Source of the DNA: CAZMCC01 sp964564695
GTDB lineage: Bacteria; Planctomycetota; Phycisphaerae; Phycisphaerales; UBA1924
Assembly (NCBI GenBank): GCA_964564695.1
Contig: CAZMCC010000006.1
Location: 6,280 to 70,279 of the forward strand
DNA: 64,000 bases
Reading direction: 5' to 3'
The notes beneath the pieces were generated by a model. The model saw only the letters and a program-made list of their open reading frames with translations. It was not told the origin of the DNA and ran no database searches. Position numbers and translations under genes: made by a program. Below, one piece after another: positions 46,985 through 55,847 of this stretch. Positions within the stretch are counted from its first letter, which is position 1. Each line of letters starts with the position of its first letter.

Positions 46985-47647
46985 TTATTGGCGCCTGAGG
47001 ACTTCGGGGAGTTGCTCGGGGAGCTCGGTGGGGCCGAACGTGTGTTCGCTCGCGAGCTTGGCGAACATGTGGTGGTCTTCCCAGTTGCCGGCGATCTCGA
47101 GGTATTGGCGGCAGAGGCCCTCGTTGCGGAAGCCGCAGCGGTGGGCGACGGCGAGGCTGGGGGCGTTGGCGGGCATGATGTTGGCCTGGACGCGGTGGAG
47201 TCCCATGCCACGGGGACCGGGGGCGAGGGCGATATCGAGGAGGGCGAGGACGCCTTCGGTGGCGAGGCCGCGGCCGGTGCGGTCGTGGCCGAGGGCCCAT
47301 CCGGCGTAGGCGTTCTGGAATACGCCGCGGGCGACGTTGTTGAGGTTGAACCAGCCGACGAGGGCGCCGGAATCTGAGGCGTGGCGGGAGAAGGCGAAGA
47401 GGCGGAGCTCGCGGCCGGTGGCGACGGCTTCGTCGGAACGCTCGAGCATCTTGTCGAATCGGGAGTGGGGGGTGCTGCCGGGGGTGGGGGCGGGCTGCCA
47501 GGGGCGGAGGTGCTCGTCGTTGGGGGCCATGAAGGCGATGTGGGCGGGGCGGTCGGCGGGCTCGGGGGGGCGGAGGACCATTCTCGACGTGATGATCTGG
47601 ATTCGGGGTGGTGCGCTGGGGGCAGGGGAGGTGGAGGGCGGGGTCAT
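46985..47647 (-). CDS. GNAT family N-acetyltransferase, RimJ/RimL-like
   Basis: 220 residues from ATG 47647. ITSRMVLRPPEPADRPAHIAFMAPNDEHLRPWQP, then VGWFNLNNVARGVFQNAYAGWALGHDRTGRGLATEGVLALLDIA with the acetyl-CoA binding loop, and HRVQANIMPANAPSLAVAHRCGFRNEGLCRQYLEIAGNWEDHHMFAKL. This matches ribosomal-protein-alanine acetyltransferases. Substrate not determinable. It faces away from the porin gene, with about 180 bases between the starts. Confidence 0.87.
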   Translation of the reverse strand: MTPPSTSPAPSAPPRIQIITSRMVLRPPEPADRPAHIAFMAPNDEHLRPWQPAPTPGSTPHSRFDKMLERSDEAVATGRELRLFAFSRHASDSGALVGWFNLNNVARGVFQNAYAGWALGHDRTGRGLATEGVLALLDIALAPGPRGMGLHRVQANIMPANAPSLAVAHRCGFRNEGLCRQYLEIAGNWEDHHMFAKLASEHTFGPTELPEQLPEVLRRQ

Positions 47648-47779
47648 TCGGGGGTTCCAGAATCCCCCCAAAGGGGGCAAAGCCGCGGCGGGACCGGGAT
47701 AGTTGTTGCCACGGAACTTCAAGCCCAAGGACGGCGTGGACTGATAACCAAGGATAGGGTTGGGGCCGATTCTTCGATG

Positions 47780-47799
47780 CTGACGGCCGGAGCCGTCAG
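47780..47799 (+). promoter_or_regulatory. Hairpin in the porin leader
   Basis: CTGACGGC (47780-47787) and GCCGTCAG (47792-47799) pair perfectly with a CGGA loop, 25 bases before the porin ATG. It leaves TTGGAG free. It may stabilise or regulate the abundant porin mRNA. Confidence 0.4.
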
Positions 47800-47823
47800 C
47801 GGGGTCGACAACTTGGAGTCAAC

Positions 47824-49110
47824 ATGACACGCATTTCGGCTTTGACGCTTGTTGCCCTCGCTGGGCTGAGCCTTCCCGCCGGCGCGCTTGCGCAGGCCTC
47901 GAACGACGAGGTCCGGGCGATCGTTGCGGAAGCGATGGCGGACTCGCAGAATCGCTCCAGCCTGCTCGCCTCGGGCGACACGGCCGGTCACGACGGTCGG
48001 TTTTTCGTCGCCAGCGGCGATGGGGCGTTCCGGCTGAACGTCGGCGGGCTCATGCAGTTCCGCTACTACGCGAACTTCCGGGACGACGACAACACCGGCG
48101 GGCTTGACCCGGGCGACGACTTCGAGAGCGGCTTCCAGACGACCCGCACGCGTGTGAACTTCTCCGGGCACATCATCAACCCGGACTGGTTCTACCGCGT
48201 CGAGGGGCAGTTCGACTTCGCGGACGGCGGCTTTGTGCTGCTGGATGCGTTCGGCGGCTATCACTTCGGCGAGGGCTGGAGCGCCCAGTGGGGCCAGTTC
48301 CAGTTCCAGTTCGGCAAGGAAGAGACGATCAACCCGGGCAAGTACCTGGCGGTTGATCAGAGCGTCGTGAACACGGCGTTCACGCAGGGCTATTCGCAGG
48401 GCATCCAGCTCCAGTACGCCGCGGACGCGTGGCGGGTGTGGGGCGGCTTCAGCGACGGCATGCGGACGGCGAACACGGACATCAACAACCCGGCCGAGAA
48501 CGACTTTGCGCTCAACGGGCGGCTCGAGTACATGTTCTGCGGCGACTGGAAGCAGTTCGACGACTTCACCTCGCAGGAAGGCCAGGACTTCGGGGCCGTG
48601 CTGGGGGGCGCGCTGTGGTACCAGCAGAGCGCCAACACGGGCGCGCCGACGGATGTCGACCTGGACTATTTCGGCTACACGGCGGACCTGCAGCTCGAGG
48701 GTGATTCGTGGAACGCGTTCTTCGCGTTCCAGGGGCGGCACCTCGAGTCGAGCGGCCCGGTCGGCAACGCGAACGAGCCCGAGTCCGACGACTTCGGCGC
48801 GATCATCCAGGCCGGCTGGCGGTTCAACCCCAACAACGAGATCTTCGCCCGCTGGGACGGCATCTTCCTCGACGAGGACGCGGTTGCCGGCGACGAGGAC
48901 GACAACTTCAACTTCGCGACGGTCGGCTGGAACCACTACATCGCGGGCCACGCCGCGAAGTTCACGCTCGACTTCGTGTACAGCTTCGAGGCCACGAACG
49001 GCCTCATCGGGTCGGGCCTGGGCGGCGTGCCGAACACGGGCGTCGGCCTTCTCGGTTCGTCCGAGGATGGCGAGGCGGTGATTCGGGCGCAGTTCCAGCT
49101 GGTGTTCTAA
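47824..49110 (+). CDS. Outer-membrane porin, OprO/OprP-like
   Basis: 428 residues. Signal peptide ending ALA-Q. A short coiled coil (NDEVRAIVAEAMADSQNRSSLL) precedes a barrel domain of alternating strands: FRLNVGGLMQFRYYANFRDDD, QTTRTRVNFSGHIINPDWFYRVEGQFDFADGGFVLLDAFGGYHF, WSAQWGQFQFQFGKEE, and a final strand ending in Phe (AVIRAQFQLVF). The pattern is that of phosphate/polyphosphate-selective porins. Ligand specificity is not shown. Ribosome site TTGGAG; strong terminator downstream; single-gene unit. Confidence 0.87.
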   Translation: MTRISALTLVALAGLSLPAGALAQASNDEVRAIVAEAMADSQNRSSLLASGDTAGHDGRFFVASGDGAFRLNVGGLMQFRYYANFRDDDNTGGLDPGDDFESGFQTTRTRVNFSGHIINPDWFYRVEGQFDFADGGFVLLDAFGGYHFGEGWSAQWGQFQFQFGKEETINPGKYLAVDQSVVNTAFTQGYSQGIQLQYAADAWRVWGGFSDGMRTANTDINNPAENDFALNGRLEYMFCGDWKQFDDFTSQEGQDFGAVLGGALWYQQSANTGAPTDVDLDYFGYTADLQLEGDSWNAFFAFQGRHLESSGPVGNANEPESDDFGAIIQAGWRFNPNNEIFARWDGIFLDEDAVAGDEDDNFNFATVGWNHYIAGHAAKFTLDFVYSFEATNGLIGSGLGGVPNTGVGLLGSSEDGEAVIRAQFQLVF

Positions 49111-49137
49111 GACCGGCTGATTCAAGGGCAATTCAGC

Positions 49138-49172
49138 GGGGCGGACGAGACGATCGTCCGCCCCGTTTCTTT
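49138..49172 (+). terminator. Rho-independent terminator of the porin gene
   Basis: GGGGCGGACGA (49138-49148) pairs perfectly with 49154-49164 around GACGA, then GTTTCTTTTT. This is the clearest intrinsic terminator in the window. Confidence 0.9.
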
Positions 49173-49189
49173 TTGGGGAGAAGCGGACT

Positions 49190-49445
49190 CACCGCCGAGG
49201 CGCGGAGGACGCGGAGGAAGGCGGGGAAGAGGATTCATCACGGAGGACACGGAGAGCACGGAGGGGGACAACGAGGAAGATTCAACGCGGAGAGCGCGGA
49301 GGAAGACGGGAGACTTGGATTGGAAGTCAAGACTCCAGCTCCGTGTTCTCCGTGTTCGCAGTGGTGAATGCCTTTGGTCTGCGTCCCAGGCGCCTCAGCG
49401 GTGATTCTGAAGATCTTCCACTCGCTTGCGCTCGCGTCTCTTGTT
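49190..49445. repeat. Intergenic repeat of CACGGAGG type, second locus
   Basis: No gene between the porin terminator and greA. Repeats CACCGCCGAGGCGCGGAGGACGCGG and CACGGAGGACACGGAG with complementary ends (CCGTGTTCTCCGTG), same family as 46711-46960. It ends with CACTCGCTTGCGCTCGCG at about 49421-49438. Confidence 0.75.
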
Positions 49446-49449
49446 GCGA

Positions 49450-49920
49450 TCAGACGATTTCGATGATCTCGAACTTCTTGGTGCCGCGGGGGCCGCGGAC
49501 GGCGACGACTTCGCCGACGTGGGCGCGCATGAGGGCTTCGCCCATGGGGCTGGTGGCGGTGACTTCGACGTAGTCGGCGCTTGGGGCGGCGGTGCCGGCC
49601 TCGCCGACGAGGCGGAACATCTCGATCTCGTCGGAGCCGACTTCGCGGAGGCGGACGGTTGCGCCGAGGAAGACGACGCCGGTGGACTTGTGCATCGAGT
49701 CGTCCATGACCGTGACGTTGGCGAGGCGGTCGGTGAGGCGGCGGATCTCGGCCTCCTGCATGCCCTGGTCCTCGCGGGCGGCGTGGTAGTCGGCGTTCTC
49801 GCGGAGGTCTCCGAGCTCGCGGGCCTCGGCGATGCGCTTGGAGATCACGGGGCGGTTGGCGATGAGGCCCTGGAGCTTCTGCTGGAGGCCTTCCTTCTCG
49901 TCACGCGTGATCATTTCCAT
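49450..49920 (-). CDS. greA: Transcription elongation factor GreA
   Basis: 156 residues. It rescues backtracked RNA polymerase by stimulating transcript cleavage. N-terminal coiled coil: MITRDEKEGLQQKLQGLIANRPVISKRIAEARELGDLRENADYHAAREDQGMQEAEIRRL, with the acidic tip D/E residues in ELGDLRENADY. C-terminal FKBP-like part: VFLGATVRLREVG, SADYVEVTATSPMGEALMRAHVGEVVAVRGPRGTKKFEIIEI. Ribosome site GGACC is weak. Single-gene unit. Confidence 0.95.
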   Translation of the reverse strand: MEMITRDEKEGLQQKLQGLIANRPVISKRIAEARELGDLRENADYHAAREDQGMQEAEIRRLTDRLANVTVMDDSMHKSTGVVFLGATVRLREVGSDEIEMFRLVGEAGTAAPSADYVEVTATSPMGEALMRAHVGEVVAVRGPRGTKKFEIIEIV

Positions 49921-50031
49921 GGCTGGCGGTCCTTCGTTCGTTGGTTGCGGGGCCGAGAGCCCCCGGGCGCAATAGCCAGCCCCGGCGGGCTCAGCAAAAG
50001 CCGCCTGGGCGGGTTGAAGTGATCGGAGATA

Positions 50032-50934
50032 TTAGACAAACCGGGCGCGTTCGGTTCGGTTGCCGACGGTCTCGTTTATGACGGCAAACGCCCACAGAAC
50101 ACACGAAATTGCCCACAGGACGCCGATGCCGACCCAGCGCGGGGCGCCGGGGGACGTGGTGGGGCCGCTGAATCCCTGGCCGAGCATCGAGCCGCCGAAG
50201 TCGAAGGGGGCGAAGGCGCCGGCGAACGCGGGCGACACGCCGGTGAGGTGGGAGAGGATGCGCACGCCGAGGGGGACGGCGGAGACCATCGCGACGATGA
50301 GGATCATCCACGCGAGTCCGGGGCGGAGCGTGCCGCGGGCGAGGCCGCCGGTCTGGGAGCGGCGCACGAGCGCGAGGGCGACGACGCCGCCGATGAGGGC
50401 GCCCCAGCCGGCGAGCTGGGCGCACAGCGCGGCGACGACGGGGACGGGCCAGTCGGCGAGGAAGACCAGGGGCCAGATGACGAGCTGCGCGGGGCCGAGC
50501 ATGACGACGAGGTCGAGGGCGGTGGCGCGGACGACGGGGCGCGGTGGGGCGAGCTGGCTGAGGCGCGTCATGGGCCAGAGGATGACGACGCCGACGGCGA
50601 TAATGACGAGCATGGTGCGCGCGGCGGGGCTGAAGGCGCTGGGGCCGCCGGTCGGCGAGCGCGCGAGCCACCACACGGCGCCGAGGACGGCCGCGAGGAG
50701 GTAGACGGTCCAGAAGAAGGCGAAGAGGCGGGGCTCGGCGCGACGTGCGGCGAAGGGGTCGTCGTGCCCCCCCCCCACGCCGCTCCCCATCGTGAGCGCG
50801 GTCTCTCGCTCCCACCAGGATTGCCAGTCGTGTGAGCGCGTGTCGGCGTGCCTGTCAGTGGGCACGGGCGCCGGGTCGTCGTGGGGATAGTGATCGAACG
50901 GATCGGGAGCGGGGGAGTCGTCGGGCGGGATCAC
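50032..50934 (-). CDS. Multipass membrane protein downstream of the ftsQ-like gene
   Basis: 300 residues. A polar N-terminus of about 65 residues is followed by six or seven hydrophobic segments (LFAFFWTVYLLAAVLGAVWWL, MLVIIAVGVVILWPM, ALDLVVMLGPAQLVIWPLVFLA, AALCAQLAGWGALIGGVVALALV, AWMILIVAMVSAVPLGVRIL, IGVLWAISCVLWAFAVI). It overlaps the ftsQ-like gene by ATGA, so it belongs to the cell-wall operon. No family recognised; C9 run near its N-terminus encodes GGG. Confidence 0.65.
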   Translation of the reverse strand: MIPPDDSPAPDPFDHYPHDDPAPVPTDRHADTRSHDWQSWWERETALTMGSGVGGGHDDPFAARRAEPRLFAFFWTVYLLAAVLGAVWWLARSPTGGPSAFSPAARTMLVIIAVGVVILWPMTRLSQLAPPRPVVRATALDLVVMLGPAQLVIWPLVFLADWPVPVVAALCAQLAGWGALIGGVVALALVRRSQTGGLARGTLRPGLAWMILIVAMVSAVPLGVRILSHLTGVSPAFAGAFAPFDFGGSMLGQGFSGPTTSPGAPRWVGIGVLWAISCVLWAFAVINETVGNRTERARFV

Positions 50935-51938
50935 CGGCGCACCGGGGGAGGGGACGAGCCGGAGACGCCGTTGTTCCAGGTGGGCGGCGCGGTCGTCGGA
51001 TCGGTGGGGACGACGGGGGATTCGATGAGGACGGTCTTGTAGCGCACGTCGATGTTGGGCTTGGCGGCGTCGATGCGGCCGGTGCGCTGGTGGAGGTTGA
51101 CGAGGTGCTTGACCTTCACGGTGCTGGGCTCTTCGCCGGGGAGGGGCTGCTCGATGGGGCCGCCCCAGGTGATGCGGCCGGCGCCCCTGACCATGATGAC
51201 GAGCTGGCGGCGGCCCCCCCCCACTTGACGCAAGTAGTCGGCGGCGTCGATGGCTTCGATCTGGTCGAAGGCCGCGGCCGGGAGGTTCTGGCGGAGGAAC
51301 TCGATGAGGGCGAGGGCGGGCTGGACGTCGCCGCCGGGCCAGGCTTCGCCGGGGCGGGGTGCGGTGTCGCGCGAGGTGTTGACGACGGCGACGAGGCCGG
51401 ACTTGCCGGGCTCGTAGAGCTTGTCGAGGGCGACGCCTTCGAAGGTGACGAGGCGGTCGGTGTTGCGGGTGCGGACGACGGCGTAGGGGAGGCGCCAGAG
51501 GCCGCGGACGCGGACGGTGTTGTTGGTCTCGCGGCTGACGGTGAGCCTGGCGGCGAACCAGCCGGTGGCGCCGAGGGCGGAGTGGGCACGGGCGAGGGAG
51601 GCGCCGTCGAAGGGGTCGTCGGTGAGCTCGGCGAGGGTGAGCTTCTCGAGGATGTCGCGGGTCTGGGCGTCGAGCCAGGTGTTGGCGGCGCCCGCGGGGA
51701 GTTGTGCGGCGGCTTCGGGGGGGAGCGGCGGCCAGTCGAAGACGACGCGGACGGGACCGGCGTGAGCGCCGGCGGCGAGGCCCTGGAGGGAGGTGCGGCC
51801 GAGGGCGAGGCCGACGAAGACGCCGAGCACGAGGACGACCGTCGCGGAGACGGTGGCGACGCGCGCGGCGGTGGCCCAGGCGGCGGAGTCGCGTGCAGGG
51901 GCGGGGGGTTTTTTGGTGGGTTTTTTGCGGGCGGCCAT
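50931..51938 (-). CDS. FtsQ-like cell-division membrane protein
   Basis: 335 residues. A basic cytoplasmic N-terminus (AARKKPTKKPPAPA), one transmembrane helix (VATVSATVVLVLGVFVGLAL) and a periplasmic part: a POTRA-like segment (TRDILEKLTLAELTDDPFDGASLARAHSALGATGWFAARLTVSRETNNTVRVRGLWRLPYAVVRTRNTDRLVTFEGV) with the FtsQ-type phrasing of a bad-polymer strand followed by DRLV. The position right after murC-murB-ddl is where dcw clusters encode ftsQ. Sequence similarity is weak, so this call relies on architecture and order. Confidence 0.7.
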   Translation of the reverse strand: MAARKKPTKKPPAPARDSAAWATAARVATVSATVVLVLGVFVGLALGRTSLQGLAAGAHAGPVRVVFDWPPLPPEAAAQLPAGAANTWLDAQTRDILEKLTLAELTDDPFDGASLARAHSALGATGWFAARLTVSRETNNTVRVRGLWRLPYAVVRTRNTDRLVTFEGVALDKLYEPGKSGLVAVVNTSRDTAPRPGEAWPGGDVQPALALIEFLRQNLPAAAFDQIEAIDAADYLRQVGGGRRQLVIMVRGAGRITWGGPIEQPLPGEEPSTVKVKHLVNLHQRTGRIDAAKPNIDVRYKTVLIESPVVPTDPTTAPPTWNNGVSGSSPPPVRR

Positions 51939-52171
51939 GGGGGAATGGGTAAGGGGCCAGGGATCAGGGACCGGGGATCAGGGATGTACGCGCGAATGTG
52001 CGTGATTGTTTGGCGACGTCGAGTGGCGCGTCGTAGGGCACGAGCACCCCGTCAGGGTGCGATGGCATCAAGGCAGAAAGACAAACCAAGGTTCGGTACC
52101 GGGGGTGTCGTCGCAGAGCCTCCTCCACGCCCGGCTCCTTTCGATCAGGCCTTCGGCCTGCAAGGCAAGAG
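51939..52171. other. Intergenic region with heptamer and palindromic repeats
   Basis: 233 bases between ddl and the ftsQ-like gene, without a gene. About five GGGA(C/T)CA-like heptamers at 51953-51985, a GCACCC/GGGTGC hairpin near 52040-52058, and CAGGCC/GGCCTG near 52147-52162. Confidence 0.6.
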
Positions 52172-53131
52172 TCAACAACGCTTTCGGTCTCTCAGGGCCA
52201 TGTCGACGAGTTTGGCGCAGAGCTGGGGCATGTCGATGCCGGCGGCTTTGGCGGCTTTGGGGACGAGGGAGTGGTCGGTGAAGCCGGGGGTGGTGTTGAC
52301 TTCGAGCATCCACACAGCGCCCTTGGGATCGAGCATGAAGTCGGCTCTTGCGACGTGGCGGAGGTGGAGGGCGGCGCAGAGGCGCTCGGCGTCTTTCTTG
52401 ACCTGGGCGGCGATGGCGCTGTCGAGGGTGAGGTCGACGCCTTCGAGGAGGTAGCGGGTGTCGTCGCGGAGGTACTTGGCGTTGTAGTCGTAGAGGCCTT
52501 CTTTGGGGACGATCTCGATGACGGGGAGGGCGCGGCCGTCGAGGACGCCGACGGTGAGCTCTCTCGCCCCCCCATGAGCGCCGCCGATTTTCGGCTCGAC
52601 CATGTAGGGGCGGACGAGGCCCTTCTTCTGTTCCGCGTTGATCGTGTCGATGGCGGTAGCGAAGGCGGCGGCGTCGTTGCAGACGTGCAGGCCGATCGTG
52701 GAACCTTCGTGGATGGGCTTGACGACGACGGGGAAGGGGAAGGGAGAGACGCGGTCGCGGGTGTTGAGGACGCCGACGGGGGCGGTCTGGATGGCGTGCT
52801 TGAGGGCTTCGGCTTTGGTCGCGATCTTGTCCATCGCGAGGCGGCTGGGGGCGGCGCCGGAGCCGACGAAGGGGCGGGCGTCGGCTTCGAGGAGGTCCTG
52901 CAAAGGGCCGCCTTCGCCCCACGGGCCGTGGAGGTAGGGGAAGACGACATCGGCCTTCATGGCGCGGAGCTGGGGCGCGGTGAGGGTGTCGATGATCTCG
53001 AGGGTGACGTCGAAGCGACCGGAGTCGCGGAGGCCCTGGGCGATGGCGGAGGAGGACTTGATGGAGACGTCGCGTTCGGCGTCAGGGCCGCCGCCGAGGA
53101 CGAGGACGCTGATCTTCTCGCGCGGGGCCAC
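52172..53131 (-). CDS. ddl: D-alanine--D-alanine ligase
   Basis: Makes the D-Ala-D-Ala dipeptide of peptidoglycan precursors. 319 residues, GTG start 2 bases after the murB stop. VLGGGPDAERDVSIKSSSAIAQGLRD, FPYLHGPWGEGGPLQDLLEADARPFVGSG, the ATP-grasp VVVKPIHEGSTIGL, ELTVGVLDGRALPVIEIVP, YDYNAKYL, and the metal site ARADFMLDPKGAVWMLEVNTTPGFTDHSLVPKAAKAAG. Directly follows murC and murB. Confidence 0.95.
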   Translation of the reverse strand: MAPREKISVLVLGGGPDAERDVSIKSSSAIAQGLRDSGRFDVTLEIIDTLTAPQLRAMKADVVFPYLHGPWGEGGPLQDLLEADARPFVGSGAAPSRLAMDKIATKAEALKHAIQTAPVGVLNTRDRVSPFPFPVVVKPIHEGSTIGLHVCNDAAAFATAIDTINAEQKKGLVRPYMVEPKIGGAHGGARELTVGVLDGRALPVIEIVPKEGLYDYNAKYLRDDTRYLLEGVDLTLDSAIAAQVKKDAERLCAALHLRHVARADFMLDPKGAVWMLEVNTTPGFTDHSLVPKAAKAAGIDMPQLCAKLVDMALRDRKRC

Positions 53132-53133
53132 GG

Positions 53134-54099
53134 TCAGGCGGTCCTCTTGGCGGCGTTGGCGGCGCTACCGGGGGGGGCGGGCTCGCGTTTCCAGATGACG
53201 ACTTCGGTTTCGAGGGGGACGCCGAACTTGTCGAGGACGGCCTTCTTGACCATGTCGATGAGGGTGAGGACGTCCTTGGCGGTGCAGCCGCGTTTGGCGA
53301 CGAAGAAGTTGGCGTGGCGGTCGGAGACCTTGGCGCCGCCGTACTTCATGTTCTTGCAGCCGGCGAGGTCGATGAGCTGGCCGGCGGAGACGCGGGCGCC
53401 GGGGACGCCGATGTTGTCGAGGTAGCCCTTGAGGGTGGGGTTCTTGAAGGTGCAGCCGGCGGAGTTGTCGGCCATGGGCTGGGATTTCTTTTTGTAGGCC
53501 ATGACCTCGAGCTGGCGGGCGCGGGTCTTCTTGGGGTCCTCGCGGTGGAGCTTGAACTCGACGCCGGTGACGATGAGGCCCTTGGCGGCGAGGCCGGAGC
53601 GGCGGTAGGAGAAGTCGGACTCGAACTTGTCGAGCTCGATTTCCTCGCCCTGGCGCGTGAGGCAGTAGACGCGGCGGACGACGCTGGCGAACTCGGCGAA
53701 GGTGCCGCCGGCGTTCATGATGGCGGCGCCGCCGACGGTGGCGGGGATTCCGGAGAGGCCTTCGAGGCCGGCGAAGCCGAGGCGGACGGTCTCGTTGATG
53801 AGCTTGGGGAGGTTGACGCCGGCGCCGGCGGTGACGCGGCAGTGTTCCTGGTCGATGGCGACGCCGCAGAGCTCGCCGCCTTCACCATCGAGCTTGACGA
53901 CGAGTTCGCCCACGCCGTCGTCGTCGACGAGGAGGTTGGCGCCGTCGCCGAGGATTCGGAGCTTGGGGTCGATTTCGAGGGCGCGTCTGAGCTGGTCGGT
54001 GGTGCCGATGGAGGTGAGGCGGTCGGCGCCGCCGCCGACGCCGAACCAGGTGGGGATGGGGGCGTTGCGTTGGATGGCGAGGTCGGTGGCCACGGGCAT
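53134..54099 (-). CDS. murB: UDP-N-acetylenolpyruvoylglucosamine reductase
   Basis: FAD enzyme that completes UDP-MurNAc. 321 residues. PTWFGVGGGADRLTSIGTTDQLRRALE (FAD domain), LRILGDGANLLVDDDGV, LGFAGLEGLSGIPATVGGAAIMNAGGTFAEF, FSYRRSG and the active-site loop NSAGCTFKNP. In well-studied MurB the general-acid residue there is usually Ser. Here it is Cys, a known alternative type. Ends with ETEVVIWKREP. Part of the murC-murB-ddl operon. Confidence 0.95.
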   Translation of the reverse strand: MPVATDLAIQRNAPIPTWFGVGGGADRLTSIGTTDQLRRALEIDPKLRILGDGANLLVDDDGVGELVVKLDGEGGELCGVAIDQEHCRVTAGAGVNLPKLINETVRLGFAGLEGLSGIPATVGGAAIMNAGGTFAEFASVVRRVYCLTRQGEEIELDKFESDFSYRRSGLAAKGLIVTGVEFKLHREDPKKTRARQLEVMAYKKKSQPMADNSAGCTFKNPTLKGYLDNIGVPGARVSAGQLIDLAGCKNMKYGGAKVSDRHANFFVAKRGCTAKDVLTLIDMVKKAVLDKFGVPLETEVVIWKREPAPPGSAANAAKRTA

Positions 54100-54114
54100 G
54101 AACGAACCTCAGAG

Positions 54115-54149
54115 GGGACTAGGGACTAGGGACTAGGGACTAGGGACTA
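54115..54149. repeat. Tandem heptamer GGGACTA x5
   Basis: Five perfect GGGACTA units between murB and murC. Related arrays are at 51953-51985 and 63849-63953. Confidence 0.9.
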
Positions 54150-54163
54150 GGGGGTGGGAGCAG

Positions 54164-55768
54164 TTACTTGCCGCCGGCGAGGAAGCCCTTGGCGACCTCG
54201 TCGACGGGGCCGGCGCCCATGACGACGACGACGTCGCCGGGGCGGCAGATGACTTCGAGCTGCTCGACGATCGCCTCGAAGGGGTAGAGGTGCATGGCCT
54301 GGACGCCCTTGGCGCGGAGGCGGTCGACGAGGTCTGCGGCGGAGACCTTGGTCTTCTCCTGGATGGAGTCGCGGACGAAGTAGATGTGCGGGACGATGAC
54401 GATGTCGGCGGCCTCGAAGGCGGCGGCGAACTCGTCGAGGAGGTGGCGGGTGCGCGAGTGCTGGTGGGGCTGGAAGACGCAGATGAGGCGGCCGCCGTTG
54501 TCCTTGGGGCGCTCGGAGTCGCGCAGGGCGCGGAGGGTGGTGTCGACCTCGGTGGGGTGGTGGCCGTAGTCGTCGAAGACTTTGACGGCGCCGCCCCAGA
54601 GGAGCTGGCGTTCGCCGAGGAACTGGTTGCGGCGGTTGACGCCCTTGAAGCCCTCGATGGCGGCGGCCGTGGCGGCGGGGTCGGCGCCGACGATGGTCGC
54701 GACGGCGACGGCGGTGGCCGCGTTCATCGCGTTGTGCTCGCCGGGCATGGGGGTGACCCAGGTGGCGATCTGCTTCGCGCCCATGCCCCCCCCACCGTTG
54801 CGGCGGGCGAGGGAGGTCTTGCGGGAGGCGAGGTCCCAGGTAACGACCCAGTCGGCGCTGGGGCTGAAGCCGATGGTCTGGACGTCGCAGGCGAGGCCGG
54901 CGGTGATCTCGCGCTTGTGGGCGCCCTTGTCGGCGATGAGGAGGACGCCGCCGTCCTTGGCCGAGGGGATGCCCTGGGCGAAGACGCGGAAGGCTTCGAC
55001 GACGGCGTCGAGCGAGCCGTAGATGTCGAGATGGTCGGCTTCGACGGCGGTGATGGTGGCGACGAGGGGGTGGTAGTTGTGGAAGCTGCGGTTGAACTCG
55101 CAGGCTTCGACGATGAGCAGGCCGGGGCGCTTGGCGAGCGGGCGGGTGGGGATGTGCTGGGAGCCGAGGCGGAGGCCGCCGCCGGTCGCAGCCGCGCCCG
55201 CGGCGCCGACGCGGGCGAGGGCGGTGGGGTCGGCGCCGAGCTGGGGGCAGGTGGCGCCGACGATGACGGAGGGGTCGAGGCCGGCGGCGGCGAGGGCGAC
55301 GCCGAGCAGGGCGGTGGTGGTGGTCTTGCCGTGGGTTCCGGCGATGGCGATGCCGGTGGCGCCGGTCATGCACTTGCCGAGGGCCTCGGCGTAGACGAGG
55401 ACGGGGATGCCGCGGCGCTGGGCCTCGAGGACCTGGGGGTGGTCGGGCTTGACGGCGGCGGAGGCGATGACGATCTGTGCGTCTTCGGGGAGAGTGGCGG
55501 CGGACTGGTCGAAGCCGACGGCGAAGTGGTCGGCGGCGAGGGCTTCGGTGAAGACGGAGGGATAGAGGTCGGAGCCACAGACGATGGCGCCGCGGGCGCG
55601 GAGCATGCGGGCGAGGCCGGACATGCCGCAGCCGCCGATGCCGATCATGGTGACGCGGGCGCCGGCGGGCGGCCAGAGGCCCGGGGAAGGGCTGGCGTGC
55701 GCGTGGTCGATGTCGGCTTGAGGCATAGCGGAAACGGCGGCGTGTGGGGAGCCGCGGAGGGTGGTCAT
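54164..55768 (-). CDS. murC: UDP-N-acetylmuramate--L-alanine ligase
   Basis: Adds L-Ala to UDP-MurNAc. Frame of 534 residues; an N-terminal extension of about 35 residues precedes ARVTMIGIGGCGMSGLARMLRARG. ATP loop AGTHGKTTTTALLG, then EACEFNRSFHNYHPLVATITAVEADHLDIYG with the catalytic Glu/His set, GEHNAMNAATAVAVA, FDDYGHHPTEVDTTL, FQPHQHSRTRHLLDEFAAAFEAADIVIVPHIYFVRD. A C8 run encodes GGGG before MGAK. It is the first gene of the leftward operon. Confidence 0.95.
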   Translation of the reverse strand: MTTLRGSPHAAVSAMPQADIDHAHASPSPGLWPPAGARVTMIGIGGCGMSGLARMLRARGAIVCGSDLYPSVFTEALAADHFAVGFDQSAATLPEDAQIVIASAAVKPDHPQVLEAQRRGIPVLVYAEALGKCMTGATGIAIAGTHGKTTTTALLGVALAAAGLDPSVIVGATCPQLGADPTALARVGAAGAAATGGGLRLGSQHIPTRPLAKRPGLLIVEACEFNRSFHNYHPLVATITAVEADHLDIYGSLDAVVEAFRVFAQGIPSAKDGGVLLIADKGAHKREITAGLACDVQTIGFSPSADWVVTWDLASRKTSLARRNGGGGMGAKQIATWVTPMPGEHNAMNAATAVAVATIVGADPAATAAAIEGFKGVNRRNQFLGERQLLWGGAVKVFDDYGHHPTEVDTTLRALRDSERPKDNGGRLICVFQPHQHSRTRHLLDEFAAAFEAADIVIVPHIYFVRDSIQEKTKVSAADLVDRLRAKGVQAMHLYPFEAIVEQLEVICRPGDVVVVMGAGPVDEVAKGFLAGGK

Positions 55769-55847
55769 GGGGATGTTATCGGCGCTGGGGAAGGCGGGGC
55801 ATGAGAGGGGAGAACGCGGAACAGCGGAACAGCGGAAACACGGAAAA

